Shown: positions 5,940-6,316 of the stretch, piece after piece | How positions within the stretch are numbered: position 1 is the first letter of the stretch | How the letters are laid out: every line of letters starts with the position of its first letter | Source: Ruminococcaceae bacterium UBA794 | Lineage (GTDB): Bacteria; Bacillota; Clostridia; Oscillospirales; Ruminococcaceae | Assembly (NCBI GenBank): GCA_002304735.1 | Contig: DBIU01000090.1 | Coordinates: forward strand, 1 to 6,316 | DNA length: 6,316 nt | Reading direction: 5' to 3' | The notes under the pieces: model-generated | Database searches by the model: none | What the model was told of the DNA's origin: nothing | What the model saw: only the letters and a program-made list of their open reading frames with translations | Program-made: the position numbers and the translations under genes

Positions 5940-6026
5940 GCTGATGTGGCGAAATCGGCAGACGCAAGGGACTTAAAATCCCTCGGTGGCAACACCGTAC
6001 CGGTTCAAGTCCGGTCATCAGCACCA
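5940..6026 (+). tRNA. tRNA-Leu (anticodon TAA), CCA encoded
   Basis: A class II tRNA of 87 bases including an encoded CCA (6024-6026). The acceptor stem is GCTGATG (5940-5946) with CATCAGC (6016-6022), discriminator A6023. The anticodon stem AGGGA/TCCCT closes the loop CTTAAAA, with anticodon TAA at 5974-5976, reading UUA and UUG. A long variable arm (CGGTG-GCAA-CACCG) is the mark of leucine and serine tRNAs, and the T arm is ACCGG-TTCAAGT-CCGGT. All stems are perfectly paired, so the gene looks functional. It appears to be a single-tRNA transcript with its own promoter. Confidence 0.97.
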
Positions 6027-6041
6027 GCCGGCAGTGCCGGC
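6027..6041 (+). other. GC hairpin directly after the tRNA CCA
   Basis: GCCGGC-AGT-GCCGGC forms a 6-bp stem with a three-base loop, starting at the base after the encoded CCA. No T tract follows, so it is not itself a terminator. It may mark the 3' trailer for exonuclease or endonuclease processing; that is inference. Confidence 0.5.
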
Positions 6042-6045
6042 AGCC

Positions 6046-6091
6046 TTATCGCCCCTAGTTTCCGCTAGGGGTGATTTTTATGCCCGCGAGG
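6046..6091 (+). repeat. 46-base hairpin element, copy 1
   Basis: This copy and the one at 6122-6167 match at most positions, differing mainly in the six-base hairpin loop (TTTCCG against TTCGTT) and at one base after the stem. Each has a hairpin on CCCCTAG/CTAGGGG, a short G-T-rich link, five T, and then ATGCCCGCGAGG. The two copies start 76 bases apart, as a tandem duplication would leave. Confidence 0.85.
6048..6079 (+). terminator. Terminator of the tRNA-Leu transcript
   Basis: An 11-bp stem with a single G-T pair (ATCGCCCCTAG at 6048-6058, CTAGGGGTGAT at 6065-6075) around a six-base loop runs into TTTTT (6075-6079). It is a good intrinsic terminator about 22 bases after the tRNA. A small GCCC/GGGC hairpin followed by TTTCTTCTC (6082-6103) may back it up. 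Confidence 0.8.
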
Positions 6092-6121
6092 GGCTTTCTT
6101 CTCGACCTTATCGCTGCACCT

Positions 6122-6167
6122 TTATCGCCCCTAGTTCGTTCTAGGGGTGGTTTTTATGCCCGCGAGG
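6122..6167 (+). repeat. 46-base hairpin element, copy 2
   Basis: Second copy of the element at 6046-6091. Its right edge lies seven bases before the -35 box of the following lipoprotein gene, and the sequences of the two copies diverge right after GCGAGG. Confidence 0.85.
6124..6155 (+). terminator. Second terminator-like hairpin before the lipoprotein gene
   Basis: CCCCTAG (6128-6134) pairs with CTAGGGG (6141-6147), with wobble pairs extending it outward, and TTTTT follows at 6151-6155. It could catch read-through from the first terminator and insulate the lipoprotein promoter. Confidence 0.65.
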
Positions 6168-6173
6168 TTTTTC

Positions 6174-6202
6174 TTGACAATCCCGCGAAAATGTGCTATA
6201 AT
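6174..6202 (+). promoter_or_regulatory. Consensus promoter of the 3' lipoprotein gene
   Basis: TTGACA (6174-6179) and TATAAT (6197-6202) are 17 bases apart, with TGC giving an extended -10. Transcription would start near 6209; AGGAGGT (6221-6227) is a near-perfect ribosome site seven bases before the ATG. High expression of the gene is likely. Confidence 0.92.
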
Positions 6203-6234
6203 AAAAATATATTTGCTTCAAGGAGGTATTTTTT

Positions 6235-6316
6235 ATGAAAAAGACAACGATTTTTGCGGCAATTCTAGCGGCGGCGCTTCTGACGGGCTGCGGTGAGGAC
6301 AAACCGCTCGACAACA
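6235..6316 (+). CDS. Lipoprotein, 5' part only (runs off the window)
   Basis: Only the first 27 codons are present. They encode a clear lipoprotein signal peptide: MKK, a hydrophobic Ala/Leu-rich core (6-17), and the lipobox L-T-G-C with Cys19 as the lipid attachment site, followed by GEDKPLDN. The mature protein would be anchored on the outer face of the cytoplasmic membrane. Its function lies in the missing part; solute-binding proteins and many other families share such starts. The start is well fixed by AGGAGGT seven bases upstream and a consensus promoter. The signal resembles that of the SGNH lipoprotein at 123 only in general type. Confidence 0.88.
   Translation, partial: MKKTTIFAAILAAALLTGCGEDKPLDN

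Noticed and set aside
5940..6026. tRNA-Leu as an attachment site for an integrated element
   Set aside because: No integrase and no second copy of the tRNA 3' end is present in the window; the following lipoprotein alone is not evidence of an island.
6080..6238. A 52-codon frame from the ATG in hairpin element 1, whose TGA overlaps the lipoprotein start
   Set aside because: It runs through a second terminator-like hairpin and the whole promoter of the next gene, and its peptide looks like translated intergenic DNA. A similar frame from the ATG at 6156 fails for the same reason.

Overview
The window looks like chromosomal DNA of a low-to-moderate GC Gram-positive anaerobe, most likely an uncultured Clostridia/Oscillospiraceae-type Firmicute. 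The evidence is: near-consensus sigma-A promoters (TTGACA-N17-TATAAT), purine-rich Shine-Dalgarno sites, lipoprotein signal peptides, a TIGR04086-type small membrane protein (a family I know from Firmicutes) and a fermentative D-lactate dehydrogenase. The genus cannot be fixed from the sequence alone.

Layout. Positions 1-122 hold a hairpin that probably ends an upstream transcript, then a short spacer. Positions 123-2572 carry a two-gene plus-strand operon: a Ser/Thr-rich SGNH (GDSL) hydrolase lipoprotein and an RmuC-family protein, closed by a clear intrinsic terminator at 2579. A 195-base spacer with short A-rich direct repeats and an inverted repeat follows. A minus-strand TIGR04086-like four-helix membrane protein (2768-3148) has a leader hairpin that would bury its ribosome binding site. 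A minus-strand ldhA-type D-lactate dehydrogenase (3345-4319) is divergent from a plus-strand EamA/DMT-family transporter (4442-5332), which has a perfect consensus promoter. The transporter converges on a tandem DUF1508 (YegP-like) protein (5379-5750, minus), and the two share a bidirectional terminator. A tRNA-Leu(TAA) with encoded CCA (5940-6026) has its own promoter and is followed by two copies of a 46-base hairpin element. The window ends inside a new lipoprotein gene with its own promoter.

How the genes work together. No single pathway joins them; this is mostly ordinary chromosome made of short transcription units. The SGNH lipoprotein and RmuC are probably co-transcribed (20-base gap), though their known roles (envelope ester chemistry and DNA maintenance) do not obviously connect. 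LdhA and the transporter share only an intergenic control region.

I do not see a new multi-gene system. The items most worth a second look are small and regulatory: the duplicated hairpin element after the tRNA, the Shine-Dalgarno-sequestering leader hairpin of the TIGR04086 gene, and the fact that all three hairpins are followed by nearly the same GGGGTGATTTT-ATG arrangement.
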